In this document: piece after piece, positions 1-9,180 of the stretch
Layout: the number at the start of each line of letters is the position of its first letter
Position numbering within the stretch: the stretch's first letter is position 1
Assembly: GCA_036266995.1 (NCBI GenBank)
Contig: DATAWX010000169.1
Coordinates: forward strand, 11,964-75,963
DNA from: GCA-003244245 sp036266995
GTDB lineage: Bacteria; Actinomycetota; Actinomycetes; Mycobacteriales; Pseudonocardiaceae
Direction of reading: 5' to 3'
DNA: 64,000 nt
Translations under genes and position numbers: made by a program
The notes under the pieces: generated by a model
Seen by the model: the letters and a program-made list of their open reading frames with translations, nothing else
Told to the model about the DNA's origin: nothing
Database searches by the model: none

Positions 1-612
1 GTCGAAGAACCACGCGTTGTCCTCGACGAGCGGCAGCAAGTGCGTCGCGACCTCGCGCCGGATGGCTTTGAACCCGCACTGCGCGTCGGAGAAGCGGGTG
101 GACAGGGTGTGCCGGAGCATCAGGTTGTAGCTGCGGGAGATGAACTCCCGCTTCGCGCCGCGGATGACGCGCGACCCTCGGTGCAGCCGGGTTCCGATGG
201 CGAGGTCGGAGTGCCCCGAGACCAGCGGCGCGATCAGTGGCAGCAGCGCCGCGAGGTCGGTCGACAGGTCGACGTCCATGTAGGCCAGGACAGCTGCGTC
301 CGACGCCGACCAGACCGCACGCAGCGCGCGTCCACGGCCCTTCTCCGGCATATGCACCACCCGTACCGACGAGAACTCCGCGGCCAGCCGCTTGGCGACC
401 TCAAGAGTGGTGTCGGTGCTCGCGTTGTCGGCGACGGTGATCTGGAACGGATAGGGGACTCCTGCGGTCAGGTGCGCATGCAGACGTCGCACGCACGGCT
501 CAAGGTCGATTTCCTCGTTGTACACCGGAATGACAATATCGACAACAGGCGAGAGCGCAGGTGGCTGCGAAGCACTGGACGTGCTGGCCGGAGCAAGGTT
601 TCCGGAGGTCAC
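1..612 (-). CDS. GT2 glycosyltransferase, N-terminal part (cut by window edge)
   Basis: This is the N-terminal part of a family 2 glycosyltransferase of the dolichyl/polyprenyl-phosphate sugar synthase type; it runs off the left edge. Reading from a GTG at 612 gives the nucleotide-sugar binding start (VIPVYNEE), then the DNAST and DVDLSTD motifs expected of GT2 enzymes. It is almost identical, without a net gap, to the gene at 7326-8558, which continues into a GtrA-type membrane domain, so the same fusion is expected here. It is divergent from the O-mannosyltransferase at 888 and could supply the lipid-linked mannose donor for it (inference). The start is uncertain because the reading frame and a conserved I/V-DI-x-LYC peptide continue a little upstream of the GTG. 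Confidence 0.8.
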   Translation of the reverse strand, partial: MTSGNLAPASTSSASQPPALSPVVDIVIPVYNEEIDLEPCVRRLHAHLTAGVPYPFQITVADNASTDTTLEVAKRLAAEFSSVRVVHMPEKGRGRALRAVWSASDAAVLAYMDVDLSTDLAALLPLIAPLVSGHSDLAIGTRLHRGSRVIRGAKREFISRSYNLMLRHTLSTRFSDAQCGFKAIRREVATHLLPLVEDNAWFFD

Positions 613-890
613 GATCGAACAGTAAAGGATAATGTCAATGCCACTATCCGTCGCTCTGCGTGGGTTGTTCGTCACCGGCTTGAAAAGTTGCAGGTGAAAC
701 GCCGAGTCGTGATCTTAACGGTGCCGGAGTTTTCTTTAGCGTTGATCGTGCCTAAACCGTACTTCATTGCCGTGCCTGTGCGCCGTAAATCGCTGTTTCC
801 TTGTTGTTCAGGTCCATCTTGCAGAGTTCCTTGTGCGAGGTGGCCTACGCAGGCCCGCCTCCCGAGCCGCACGGAATGGAGTGTCGCGTG
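2..890. repeat. Left copy of a large direct duplication
   Basis: Positions 2-890 match 7948-8885 in the same orientation. Within the glycosyltransferase part the two copies align without gaps at an offset of 7946. In the divergent intergenic part there are conserved islands, for example around 734-757 (GTTGATCGT) and 778-798 (GTGCGCCGTAAATCGCTGTT). The similarity reaches the start region of the O-mannosyltransferase. The conserved islands between the divergent genes may be promoter elements. Confidence 0.8.
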
Positions 891-2387
891 GCAGGTTCGG
901 TCCGATCCCGGCTCCTCGACCGCTCGACCACGCGCGTAGGCGCTGCCGGTCAGAAGGTGAAGGCCGTCGGTAAACCACCCTCGAAGGCGGATGCTCCGCA
1001 GGGCGTCCGGGCGGCCTGGCGCCGGCTGAATGTGCCCCCGGAGCTCGTCTGGCTCACCTTTCTCGCGGCGGCCACCCGCCTGGCGGCGATCACTCACCCG
1101 CGCGCGATCGTCTTCGACGAGGTGTACTTCCGGCAGTATGCGCTGGGCTATTTGAACGGCTCATACTTCTTCGACCTCCACCCGCCGCTGGGCAAGCTGC
1201 TGCTGGCCGGCTGGGCGAAGCTGTTCGGAGTCACTGCCACGGCGCAGTCCACCGACCCCGCAGTGGCCCTGCGCGTGCTGCCCGCGCTGGCGGGTACGGC
1301 GCTCGTCGCGGTGTTCTACCTGCTGCTCCGCGAGCTGACCGCCAGCCGGAAGGTAGCGACGTTCGGGGCGGCGCTGCTGCTGCTGGACAACGCGATCCTG
1401 GTCGAGTCCCGGCTCATCCTCGTCGACAGCATGCTGCTGCTGTTCGGCATCGGCGCCCTCACCTGCTACCTCGCGTCCCGGCACCGCACCGGACGGGCGC
1501 ACTGGATCCTGCTGACCTGCAGCGCTGTCCTGGCCGGCATGGCTGTCAGCACAAAACTGACTGGCGTGTCGGCGCTCGGCCTGATCGGGCTTGTGTGGTT
1601 CGCCCAGACAGTGCGCGGTCGGATCAGCTGGCGGCTCGCGCTGCCCCAGGCGGCCGTCTTGATCCTCGTCCCGGCCGTGGTCTACGTCAGTGTCTTCGCC
1701 ATCCATTTCCAGCTGCTCCCGCACAGCGGCCCGGGCGACGCGTTCATGTCCCAGCAATTCCAATCCACGCTGGTCGGCAATGCCCACTACGACCCTGCTG
1801 CGCGGATGTCCTTCATTGACAAGTTCATCGAGCTCAACAAGGCGATGCACAGCTACGAACTGTCCCTCGACAACAGCCACCACCCGTACAGCTCCAGCTG
1901 GCTGAGCTGGCCGTTCCTGAAACGCCCGGTGTACTACTGGACCGGCCCGAAGGAGTACATCTACCTTCAGGGCAACCCGGTCGTCTGGTGGGGCTTACTG
2001 GTGGGCGCGGTCGTGGTCGCCGTAGGCTGGATGCGCCGTCCGGAGCTATTCGAACGGTATCGCGGAGTGATGGCCCTGCTCGGCGTCGCGTGGGCCGCCA
2101 ATTTCGTGCCGTTCGCCACCATCGTGCGGCCGATGTTCCTCTACCACTACTTCTTCGCTTTCCTTTTCAGCATCGCCGCGGTCAGCATCGGGCTGGGGCT
2201 ACGGGCGGGCTGGATGACCGACGGCGACGCGTTGTGGCGGTTCCCTTCGCAGCGTTCGGCGGCCCTCTACTGGGGCATCCTCGCGGTCGCGCTGGCTGGG
2301 TTTCTGTTCTTCGCCCCGATCTCCTACGGGCTTCCACTCAGTGACGGCGGTCTGTCCGCCCGCATCTGGCTGGATTCATGGCGCTGA
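888..2387 (+). CDS. pmt: Protein O-mannosyltransferase (GT39)
   Basis: This is a polytopic membrane enzyme of 499 residues that transfers mannose from polyprenyl-phosphate mannose to Ser/Thr of secreted proteins (known for the bacterial PMT family). The first external loop has the catalytic acidic pair FDE at residues 76-78 and the family motif DLHPPLGK at about 96-103, followed by many hydrophobic segments. The length fits actinobacterial PMTs. The GTG at 888 is chosen because GGAG lies six bases upstream; an in-frame upstream ATG at 801 has no such site. The stop overlaps the next gene by ten bases, implying translational coupling. Confidence 0.9.
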   Translation: MAGSVRSRLLDRSTTRVGAAGQKVKAVGKPPSKADAPQGVRAAWRRLNVPPELVWLTFLAAATRLAAITHPRAIVFDEVYFRQYALGYLNGSYFFDLHPPLGKLLLAGWAKLFGVTATAQSTDPAVALRVLPALAGTALVAVFYLLLRELTASRKVATFGAALLLLDNAILVESRLILVDSMLLLFGIGALTCYLASRHRTGRAHWILLTCSAVLAGMAVSTKLTGVSALGLIGLVWFAQTVRGRISWRLALPQAAVLILVPAVVYVSVFAIHFQLLPHSGPGDAFMSQQFQSTLVGNAHYDPAARMSFIDKFIELNKAMHSYELSLDNSHHPYSSSWLSWPFLKRPVYYWTGPKEYIYLQGNPVVWWGLLVGAVVVAVGWMRRPELFERYRGVMALLGVAWAANFVPFATIVRPMFLYHYFFAFLFSIAAVSIGLGLRAGWMTDGDALWRFPSQRSAALYWGILAVALAGFLFFAPISYGLPLSDGGLSARIWLDSWR

Positions 2388-4267
2388 TCCTCTTCGTCTC
2401 CGCCCTGCTGCTCGGCGCGGCCGTAGTCTGGTGGCTCAAGCTGCCGCTCTATCCGTTCGAGGCCGCGGCGCTCACCGTGGTGATCGGCCTCTTCGGCTGG
2501 ACCTGGCTGGCATTCCTCACCGCGCTCGTGCTGCCGTATCACTTCGCGGTCCCGCTCACGATCGGCCTGGCCGCCGGCGCCTGCGTCGTGTTGTGGAACC
2601 GACGTCGGCTGCAATGGCGCCCGCTCGAGGGCGGGCGGACCGGCTGGATCGTCTGGGGCGTCACCAGCCTGGCGACCGCAGCGCTGCTCGGACCACTGTT
2701 CTGGACGCACAGCCTCGAGACGGATTCGACGGGGGTGTACTCCGCCGGGTCCACCTGGGCCGACTTCGGGCTGCACGCGGCCATCATCAGCCACCTAGCC
2801 GTGTTCGACCGGATGCCGATGGACCTGCCGGTCGCGAGCGGGGCGCACCTGACCTACCCGTATCTCGTCGACCTCCTGTCGGCCCTGTATCTCCGCGACG
2901 GTTGGAGCCTGCACCTCAGCCTTTTCCTGCCCGGCGTCCTGCTCGCGCTGGCCATCTGCCAGCTCCTGCTGTCGTTCAGCCTGCGGCTGTTCGGCCATAT
3001 CGGAGCCGCCGTCACCGGCCTCGTGCTATTTCTGGCGGTCGGTTCGGCCGCCGGGCTGCACCTCGCCTACGACGACTGGCAGCACAGCGGCCGGAGCCTA
3101 CTGGCATTCCTCTCCGACCTCCCGCGTGACTACACCGTGCTCAGCAACGAGAACGGCAACGTCACCAACCTCGTCGCGAATGCCCTGCTGCCGCAGCGCT
3201 CCATGCTGTTCGGTCTCGGTGTCGCGCTCGCAGTGCTGATCCTGCTCCACACGGCCCGGCACACCGGCGACCGGCGGTACCTGCTCGTCGGCGGCGTACT
3301 GGTCGGTCTGCTGCCGACGGCCCATCCGCATTCGTTTCTCGTGTGTGGGGCCGTGCTCGGCGCCCTCACCGTGGAGGCCGCCTTGCGTCTGCGTCGGCCG
3401 CCGTGGGGTCATCTGGCGTCGGCCTGTATCGCCCTCGCACTGGCCGCGCCGCAGCTGGCGTGGCAACAGTTGGCCAACGGCGGCGGCACCGGGGGGCGGT
3501 TGCGACTCGGCTGGATGCAGAGCCCGGGCGAGTCGATCTGGGGCTTCTGGTGGACCAACTTCGGGCTGATGGGCATCTTCTTCGTGGTCTTGCCGTTCTT
3601 GCTGCTCCGCCGGGAATGGCGACACTATCTCGTGTGGTACCTGCCTTTTTTGGCGATCCTCATCGTCACCCAGGTGTACGCGTTCCAGCCGTTCGAGTAC
3701 GACAATCTCAAGCTGATCTACTACGTTTACCTTATGGCCGGCCTGTTCGCCGGTTTCCTCGCCGTCCAGGTGTACCGGGCCAGCCGCTGGAACCTTGCGT
3801 TACTGCTGGCGGCCGGGCTCGTCGTGGCAATACCGGGCCTGCTGTCCGTCATCCACGAATTCCAGATGCGCTACCAGTTCGCCGACAGCTCCGACGTGGC
3901 GCTCGCCAGTTGGGTCCGCAGCAACACCCGGCCGGACGCCGTGTTCATCGGCGCCGCGCGGCCCACCCAGCCGATCGCGACACTGGGCGGCCGGTCGATC
4001 GTCCTGGGTTATCAGGGCTGGCTTTTCAACTTCAACTTGCCTTACGACCAGCGGGAGGCCGCGGTCCGCGCGGCACTCGCAGGGCGTATCGATGACCCGG
4101 TACTGCGCAGTTTTCATCCCGATTATCTCGCCGTCGGGGCCAATGAGGACAAGTCCTGGACGATCGACCGGACCGCGCTCGCGCGCCTGCCGGTCGCCTA
4201 CGGGAACGCGGAGTGGACAGTCTACCGGCTGGCCGGTGCCGGCCTCCGTCCTCCACAGAGACCGTGA
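2378..4267 (+). CDS. Polytopic membrane protein, GT-C-like, with C-terminal soluble domain
   Basis: This protein of 629 residues has about twelve hydrophobic segments and a C-terminal extracytoplasmic domain of about 120 residues beginning near ALASWVRSNT. That layout is typical of GT-C-fold glycosyltransferase-like membrane proteins of unknown substrate. It is related to the protein at 9956-12139: both share a W-x-D-x-x-L/A-H segment after the first helices, a conserved helix after a long loop, and the C-terminal domain with a P-x-A-V/F-F-hydrophobic turn. It overlaps the end of pmt by ten bases, so the two are probably co-translated. A role in glycan assembly is inferred from context; the exact reaction is not recognised. 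Confidence 0.75.
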   Translation: MALILFVSALLLGAAVVWWLKLPLYPFEAAALTVVIGLFGWTWLAFLTALVLPYHFAVPLTIGLAAGACVVLWNRRRLQWRPLEGGRTGWIVWGVTSLATAALLGPLFWTHSLETDSTGVYSAGSTWADFGLHAAIISHLAVFDRMPMDLPVASGAHLTYPYLVDLLSALYLRDGWSLHLSLFLPGVLLALAICQLLLSFSLRLFGHIGAAVTGLVLFLAVGSAAGLHLAYDDWQHSGRSLLAFLSDLPRDYTVLSNENGNVTNLVANALLPQRSMLFGLGVALAVLILLHTARHTGDRRYLLVGGVLVGLLPTAHPHSFLVCGAVLGALTVEAALRLRRPPWGHLASACIALALAAPQLAWQQLANGGGTGGRLRLGWMQSPGESIWGFWWTNFGLMGIFFVVLPFLLLRREWRHYLVWYLPFLAILIVTQVYAFQPFEYDNLKLIYYVYLMAGLFAGFLAVQVYRASRWNLALLLAAGLVVAIPGLLSVIHEFQMRYQFADSSDVALASWVRSNTRPDAVFIGAARPTQPIATLGGRSIVLGYQGWLFNFNLPYDQREAAVRAALAGRIDDPVLRSFHPDYLAVGANEDKSWTIDRTALARLPVAYGNAEWTVYRLAGAGLRPPQRP

Positions 4268-4403
4268 TGCAGCGGAACAGCAACCCGAGGTAGTGGCGGT
4301 TGTTCGACTGCCATACCTCCGGTGGCGGTGCGTCGTAGCGGGCGTTGTACGTCCATCGGAACATCATCAGCATGGTGGGTGACGAAGCCCGCCACTGCAG
4401 CAC
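4255..4403 (-). pseudogene. Possible C-terminal remnant of an unknown gene
   Basis: On the minus strand an open stretch encodes a protein-like segment with the words FRWTYNARYD, PPPEVW and NNRHYLGLLFRC. It has no good start and an in-frame stop lies just upstream. The aromatic-rich sequence does not look like a random shadow, but I do not recognise the family. It would be the tail of a 5'-deleted gene converging on the membrane-protein gene. Confidence 0.25.
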
Positions 4404-4498
4404 AGTTCAGGGCACGCCGTCGAAGCTGGAACGCGTCGCGAGTAGGAGGTCATGCGGCAAGGTCAGGTGCAGGCCGAGATCAGGCGGAATCCCCCGGC

Positions 4499-5416
4499 TC
4501 AGTCGGCACGGTTCGATGATCGATCAGGTTCCGAATTGATCCCCCGGTCCCGGTCTACGCCGGCGTGGGAGTTGCCGTGAGGCTCGATGGCGCCCGCCTG
4601 GTCGGACCCGGCGTCGGATCTGGGCTCCCTCTCGGCCTCGGGCGTGGACTCCGTGTCACCGCGCAGAATGAGGTACGCGGCACCGCCTATGCCAGCCATA
4701 ATCAGGATGCCCACAAACACCCAGATGGCCTTGCTCAGGCCCTGCGTGGAGGTGCTCCCAGCCGCGGTCGTCGGTTTCGCCGGCGCCGCCGCGGCGGTCG
4801 CGAAATCGGCTACCGTGGCGTTTCTCGGGATACCACTGACCTTGGTCACGGTCACCGCGTCGAAATCCGCCGTACCAACGTTGAGCTGACCGAAGTGGCC
4901 GAGCCCCATGGTCAGGTCGATGGTGGTCTGCGGACCGACCTTGATGTAGAGGTCCAGCGGCCGCCATTGAGTGTCGGTGCGTACCGAATCGGTGACGGTG
5001 TACTGGTCGTACACCCCGAGCACAGCCGCCATATTCGCGTTCGCGCCGCTTGCCTTGACCATCGCATGAAACTGATAACTCGTGTTCGGGGTTACCCGCA
5101 CCGGCACCATCACCCGAGCGTGGTTGGACTTGCGGGAGACGATCTGCAGGAAGTGCGTGCCGTCGGCCGCCGCACCGCTGACGATCGTGGCTGTCGAGTT
5201 CCCCGGCGTCCACTCGACGAACTTCCAACCCACGGGCAGGCCGGAACCCGATTCAAACGATTCCGTCATCACCGGAGTCATTGGAGAGGGCGTTGGAGGG
5301 TCGGCGAGCCCGCTCGCGGTGCCGAGTCCGATGGACGCCAGCCACCCTGTGATGACAGCGAGCAGAACGGTCACCGTTCGTTTCGCCCCGGTACGCGGCC
5401 CAGCAGCCGTGGCCAT
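4499..5416 (-). CDS. Secreted, membrane-anchored protein with carbohydrate-binding-like domain
   Basis: This protein of about 305 residues starts at an ATG six bases after GGGAGG; the TTG two codons upstream has no spacing to that site. Order of parts: an N-terminal signal sequence (hydrophobic core around residues 16-36), a Thr/Pro linker, a beta-rich domain of about 150 residues opening with ESFESG and containing a GWKFVEWTP segment as in CBM4/9-type jelly-roll modules, an Ala/Thr-rich linker, one C-terminal transmembrane helix (IWVFVGILIMAGIGG) and a charged cytoplasmic tail. It is convergent with the membrane-protein gene. A surface protein that binds sugar, or is itself glycosylated by the neighbouring enzymes, is plausible but inferred. 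Confidence 0.65.
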   Translation of the reverse strand: MATAAGPRTGAKRTVTVLLAVITGWLASIGLGTASGLADPPTPSPMTPVMTESFESGSGLPVGWKFVEWTPGNSTATIVSGAAADGTHFLQIVSRKSNHARVMVPVRVTPNTSYQFHAMVKASGANANMAAVLGVYDQYTVTDSVRTDTQWRPLDLYIKVGPQTTIDLTMGLGHFGQLNVGTADFDAVTVTKVSGIPRNATVADFATAAAAPAKPTTAAGSTSTQGLSKAIWVFVGILIMAGIGGAAYLILRGDTESTPEAEREPRSDAGSDQAGAIEPHGNSHAGVDRDRGINSEPDRSSNRAD

Positions 5417-5545
5417 TCGCAACCTCCCGGCGACGGAGCAGGCCTCGCTGCACCGCAGCTAAGAGGCATCGAACCGAGGCCTGCGCCCGACATACATGAG
5501 TAAGACGCTCATCTGATCGTGCCGGTCTTCCCTCCCACAAGCCCG

Positions 5546-5713
5546 CTACGCGACTCGCGACGAGTTGACGTCCGTCGTTGGTCTGCTGTTCACCAACGCC
5601 CGGGCTTTCGTGGTCCCGATGGGGACGGTGACCAGCAGATCACGGACATCTATAGCGGTGCCTGAAACGACTCTGGCCGAAATCAGAATCCGCCCGTTTA
5701 CCTCTAAAGTCAT
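5546..5713 (-). CDS. Small hypothetical protein (55 aa)
   Basis: A short reading frame starts at an ATG that directly follows GGAGGAT, a strong ribosome site. The product is a mixed polar/hydrophobic protein (MTLEVNGRI, RDLLVTVPIG) without a recognised motif, signal sequence or membrane segment. The main support is the ribosome site, so this remains a candidate gene. Confidence 0.3.
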   Translation of the reverse strand: MTLEVNGRILISARVVSGTAIDVRDLLVTVPIGTTKARALVNSRPTTDVNSSRVA

Positions 5714-6082
5714 ATCCTCCACAAGCTCGGCACCACCGACGTTTCCCGGTCTGCGGACGGGTCGGCGCTGTCGAGTTGTCGGGAGGTCAAGACCGGGGAC
5801 AAGCGGGCTCTTCATGAGAGCGACTCAGCGCGGTCGAACGCCGTTCAATAAACGTTCACATCCGTCTTGCAGAGTCCCGCATGTGTCGGTCAGCGCCAGT
5901 CCGGGCATGAGGTTGCGGGGACCGGTTCGGGCGAGATCGTGGGTCGCGAGCTCACCCGGTCCACGCGAGCCTAAGATGCGTCACCATCGACGCTAAATCG
6001 CCCTGATTGCGCTCTCGCATCCCGTATTCGATACATATTTCGGTTAGTCTGATGTTCTTGTCGATCTGCAGGAGACGGAAGG
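5714..6082. other. Intergenic stretch upstream of the PIG-V-like gene
   Basis: No convincing gene was found here on either strand. The stretch presumably holds the promoter of the gene at 6083; no clear -35/-10 pair or hairpin was identified. Confidence 0.4.
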
Positions 6083-7270
6083 GTGGCACCCCTGGAAACG
6101 GGCGAGATTCGGCATGGCGATCTGGGCGATCAACGTTCAGCACAGTGTGCGCGGCTGCCATCCACGTGGAGTCTGCTCGGGCGTCTCGTTCTGCTCTGCG
6201 CAGGTATCCGCATCGGGCTCGAGGCCATAGGTTTGGTTTCGCTCGCCCTCCATGATCAGCCGGTCTGGACGAACGCGATTGATATGTGGAACCGGTGGGA
6301 TGCGCCGCATCTGCTCCGGCTCGCCGAGGTGGGCTACGTCCGGTCATCGCCTCCGCCCAACACTGACGATCCGCTCTATATCGTCTTCTTCCCGCTTTTC
6401 CCGCTCGCCGTGCACATCGTCTCCCTCGTTGTGCAAAACCTAGTGCTGTCGGGGCTCGTCGTGTCGTTCGCCGCGAGCGTGGGAGCCGGCTACTTTCTCT
6501 TCAGATTAGTCGCCCTGGACGCCGAGGAGGCAGCGGCGTGGCGTGCGGTGTTCCTGCTGTTCTCCTTTCCTACTGCGTACTTCCTCGCTGCACCGTTCAC
6601 GGAGGCTCTAGCCCTGTTCGCCGTGCTTGCCTCCGTCTACGCCGCGCGGACTGGCCGTTGGGCGGGGGCCGGAGTGGCCGGCGCACTCGCGACAGGCACC
6701 CGGGTGACGGGCATCGCCCTGGCTCCGGCGCTCCTTCTGGAGGTGCTCGCCAGGAAAACAAGCGTGAGCGATCGAGTCCGCGGGCTGGCGTGGGTCTCCC
6801 TCGCCGCGGCCGGTCTCCTGACCTATCTTGCGAGCAACCAGATTGTTCACGGCGACCCGCTGTATTTCATCGAGGTGCAGCGGACGCATTGGTCCAACCA
6901 GGCCGCCCCCCCGTGGCAACCGGTGCAGGTAGCAATCGAATCGCTGTTAGCGGGCGGCAATGACTTCACATTCACGTTCATATACGTGGGTCGCGTCGCG
7001 GGGGTCCTCGTGGCGTTGCCACTCCTAGTCCTTGCGGTGCGGCGACTGCGACTGCCGGACGTACTTTATGGCTGGACGGCTTTCATCCTCACCCTGTCGT
7101 CATCATGGTTGATCAGCTTTCCGCGATACCTGCTCGTCCTGTATCCGCTCTTCGTCGTTGGTGCAGGGCTTACTCGCTCACCCCGGGCGTTCATCCCGTT
7201 CGTGCTTTCCGGTACGGCTCTTCAAGTGTGGCTGATGTGGCGGTATTCTGTCGGTGAGTGGACCTTCTAA
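6083..7270 (+). CDS. PIG-V-like mannosyltransferase (GT-C)
   Basis: This integral membrane protein of 395 residues resembles the PIG-V/GPI mannosyltransferase 2 family. Key visible segments are the first-loop motif WNRWDAPHLLRLAEVGY near residue 69, the FFPLFPL segment just after it, and the conserved FPTAYFLAAPFTEAL helix near 165. PIG-V enzymes use a polyprenyl/dolichyl-phosphate mannose donor on the outer face. The GTG start follows GGAGACGGAAGG. In this cluster it probably adds further mannose to a surface glycan or glycoprotein; the acceptor is unknown. Confidence 0.8.
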   Translation: MAPLETGEIRHGDLGDQRSAQCARLPSTWSLLGRLVLLCAGIRIGLEAIGLVSLALHDQPVWTNAIDMWNRWDAPHLLRLAEVGYVRSSPPPNTDDPLYIVFFPLFPLAVHIVSLVVQNLVLSGLVVSFAASVGAGYFLFRLVALDAEEAAAWRAVFLLFSFPTAYFLAAPFTEALALFAVLASVYAARTGRWAGAGVAGALATGTRVTGIALAPALLLEVLARKTSVSDRVRGLAWVSLAAAGLLTYLASNQIVHGDPLYFIEVQRTHWSNQAAPPWQPVQVAIESLLAGGNDFTFTFIYVGRVAGVLVALPLLVLAVRRLRLPDVLYGWTAFILTLSSSWLISFPRYLLVLYPLFVVGAGLTRSPRAFIPFVLSGTALQVWLMWRYSVGEWTF

Positions 7271-7325
7271 TAACCCAACGACGACGGCTCTGGCTATCCG
7301 GCGGTAGCTGAACGCCTATGTTTAG

Positions 7326-8558
7326 TCAGGCCTTGCGAAACACCCAGCGGCGCAACAGGAGGAACCGCAGTAAGGTGGTGGCAGCGCTAGCAGTGACGAT
7401 CAGCGCAGGCTCGAGCGCGGCCGGTGGTGCGCTGTGCAGGGAATGCGCCACGGCCAGCGTGCCGCTGGTCAGGCCCAGGGCGAGCCCGAAGACGATCAGG
7501 CCTTGAAGCTGGTGGCGGGTCCTACGCCGCGGACCGACAACCTCGAAGGTGAATCGCCGGTTGAGCGCCGTGTTCGCGATCGTGGTGCTCAGCAGGGTCA
7601 GAGCGTTGGCGCTCTGCGCCCCCAAAGGGTTGCGAAGGAGCAGGAACAAGATCAGGTACGCCACGGTGCTGAGCAGCCCGACGACTCCGAACCGCACTAG
7701 CTGGCGAGTCAGTCCTGCTGGTACGCCCGCTGTGGCCGGCTCGAGCGAGGTCCGGCCGAGCTGGGCGTGCAGGTCGTGTACCGGCAGTTTACCGGTGGCG
7801 AACGCGCGGACCAGCCGGGAAATCCCGCGGAGGTCGGCCATCGCGGTGTTGACGATGTGCACGCTGCTGTCCGGGTCGTCGATCCAGTCGACGGGGACCT
7901 CGTGGATCCGCAGCCCGCCGCGCTCCGCGAGGACGAGCAGCTCTGTATCGAAGAACCACGCGTTATCCTCGATCAGCGGCAGAAGATGCACAGCAACCTC
8001 GCGCCGGATGGCTTTAAATCCGCAGGTTGCATCGGAGAAGCGGGTGGACAGGGTGTGCCGGACCATCAAATTGTAGCTGCGGGAGATGAACTCGCGCTTC
8101 GCGCCGCGGATGACGCGCGACCCTCGGTGTAGCCGGGTTCCGATGGCGAGGTCGGAGTGTCCTGAGACCAGCGGCGCGATCAGTGGCAGCACGGCCGCGA
8201 GGTCGGTGGACAGGTCGACGTCCATGTAGGCCAGGACAGCTGCGTCCGACGCCGACCAGACGGCGCGCAGCGCACGGCCCTTGCCTTTCTCTGGCATATG
8301 TACGACCCGTACCGATGGGAACTCCGCGGCCAGTCCCTTGGCGACCTCAAGAGTGGTGTCGGTGCTCGCGTTGTCGGCGACGGTGATCTGGAACGGATAG
8401 GGGACCTCTGCGGTTAGGTGCGCATGCAGACGTCGCACGCACGGCTCAAGGTCGATTTCCTCGTTGTAGACAGGAATGACAATATCGACAACGGGCGAGA
8501 GCGCAGGCGGCTGCGAAGCACCGGACGTGCTGGCCGGGGCAAGGTTTCCGGACGTCAC
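7326..8558 (-). CDS. GT2 glycosyltransferase fused to GtrA-like membrane domain
   Basis: This protein of 410 residues (from the GTG at 8558) has an N-terminal GT2 domain of about 250 residues with VIPVYNEE, DNASTD, YMDVDLSTD and a TCGFKAI segment, followed by a GtrA-type domain of four predicted helices starting near VRFGVVGLLSTVAYL. Such fusions make polyprenyl-phosphate sugars and handle their flipping (family knowledge). It is the intact second copy of the gene cut at position 1. A longer start at 8726 is possible: both copies encode a similar MK-x-x-LGTIN-x-K peptide upstream, but neither has a ribosome site and the left copy is interrupted. Confidence 0.85.
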   Translation of the reverse strand: MTSGNLAPASTSGASQPPALSPVVDIVIPVYNEEIDLEPCVRRLHAHLTAEVPYPFQITVADNASTDTTLEVAKGLAAEFPSVRVVHMPEKGKGRALRAVWSASDAAVLAYMDVDLSTDLAAVLPLIAPLVSGHSDLAIGTRLHRGSRVIRGAKREFISRSYNLMVRHTLSTRFSDATCGFKAIRREVAVHLLPLIEDNAWFFDTELLVLAERGGLRIHEVPVDWIDDPDSSVHIVNTAMADLRGISRLVRAFATGKLPVHDLHAQLGRTSLEPATAGVPAGLTRQLVRFGVVGLLSTVAYLILFLLLRNPLGAQSANALTLLSTTIANTALNRRFTFEVVGPRRRTRHQLQGLIVFGLALGLTSGTLAVAHSLHSAPPAALEPALIVTASAATTLLRFLLLRRWVFRKA

Positions 8559-8885
8559 GTTGAAACAGTAAAGGAGAATGTCAACATCATTATTTGGGTT
8601 GCTCTGCGTGGATTGTTCGTCACCGGCAACGAAAGCTGCAGGTGGAACATCTCCACGGGGACGAGTGGCGGGTTCGCCGGCCCGAGCGTTTCCTTTAGTG
8701 TTGATCGTACCTAAGTAACGCTTCATGAGTGCGCCTGTGCGCCGTAAATCGCTGTTCGATGGTTGTTCATGTTGGTCTACGAAGTTCCCTGCGCGAGTCG
8801 GCTTACGCAGTGTCGTCCCGCCAGTCGCGCGAAAATGGAGGCGCGCGGCATACTCGGTCCGATCTCAGCTATTCGACGGGCCCAG
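7948..8885. repeat. Right copy of the large direct duplication
   Basis: This copy matches positions 2-890, covering the GT2 coding part, the divergent intergenic region and the first codons of an O-mannosyltransferase. In this copy the pmt start is destroyed: the GGAG site remains near 8837 but the GTG is lost and the frame does not continue. Conserved islands such as GTGCGCCGTAAATCGCTGTT (about 8736-8755) are kept. Confidence 0.8.
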
Positions 8886-9092
8886 CCGGCCGGCTGTTCA
8901 ACTCAACCTCCCCCTGCCCACGATCCGCGCGGACGCTTCAGCGGCGTACGACGACCCCACGGCGCGCAAGTTCGAGCCTCCCGACCATCTTGCGGACGGC
9001 TCAAACGAGGACGAGTCCTGATCCCTCGACCGAAACTCGCTGGAGTGTGTGTCGGCGTGTACCAGAACGCTGATGGATGGCCCACTGGCTGA
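8886..9092 (+). pseudogene. Decayed C-terminal remnant of a membrane protein like the 2378-4267 gene
   Basis: Directly after the lost pmt start the sequence encodes LNLPLPTIRADASAAYDDP and then a segment ending NEDES. This aligns with NFNLPYDQREAAVRAALAG and the downstream NEDKSW of the intact protein at 2378-4267. A stop and a frameshift follow; the next frame shows VGVYQNADGW against PVAYGNAEWT in the intact gene. So a deletion of about 3 kb joined the pmt start to the end of the second gene. Confidence 0.65.
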
Positions 9093-9180
9093 CGGGCGAT
9101 GGCGTCTCATACGGCGCCAAGGCGATGCATTCCCCGTAGCGCGCTTGCTGACGGCAGGCAGCGTATTTCGCCCCACTGGA

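Noticed and set aside
585..640. TTGACA-like promoter just before the GT2 GTG in both copies
   Set aside because: The same bases encode a conserved I/V-DI-x-LYC peptide in frame in both copies, and no -10 element at proper spacing is seen.
1161..1883. Long antisense frame of 240 codons inside pmt
   Set aside because: It is the antisense of a clear PMT gene in high-GC DNA, and its product is Gln/Arg/Glu-rich without motifs.
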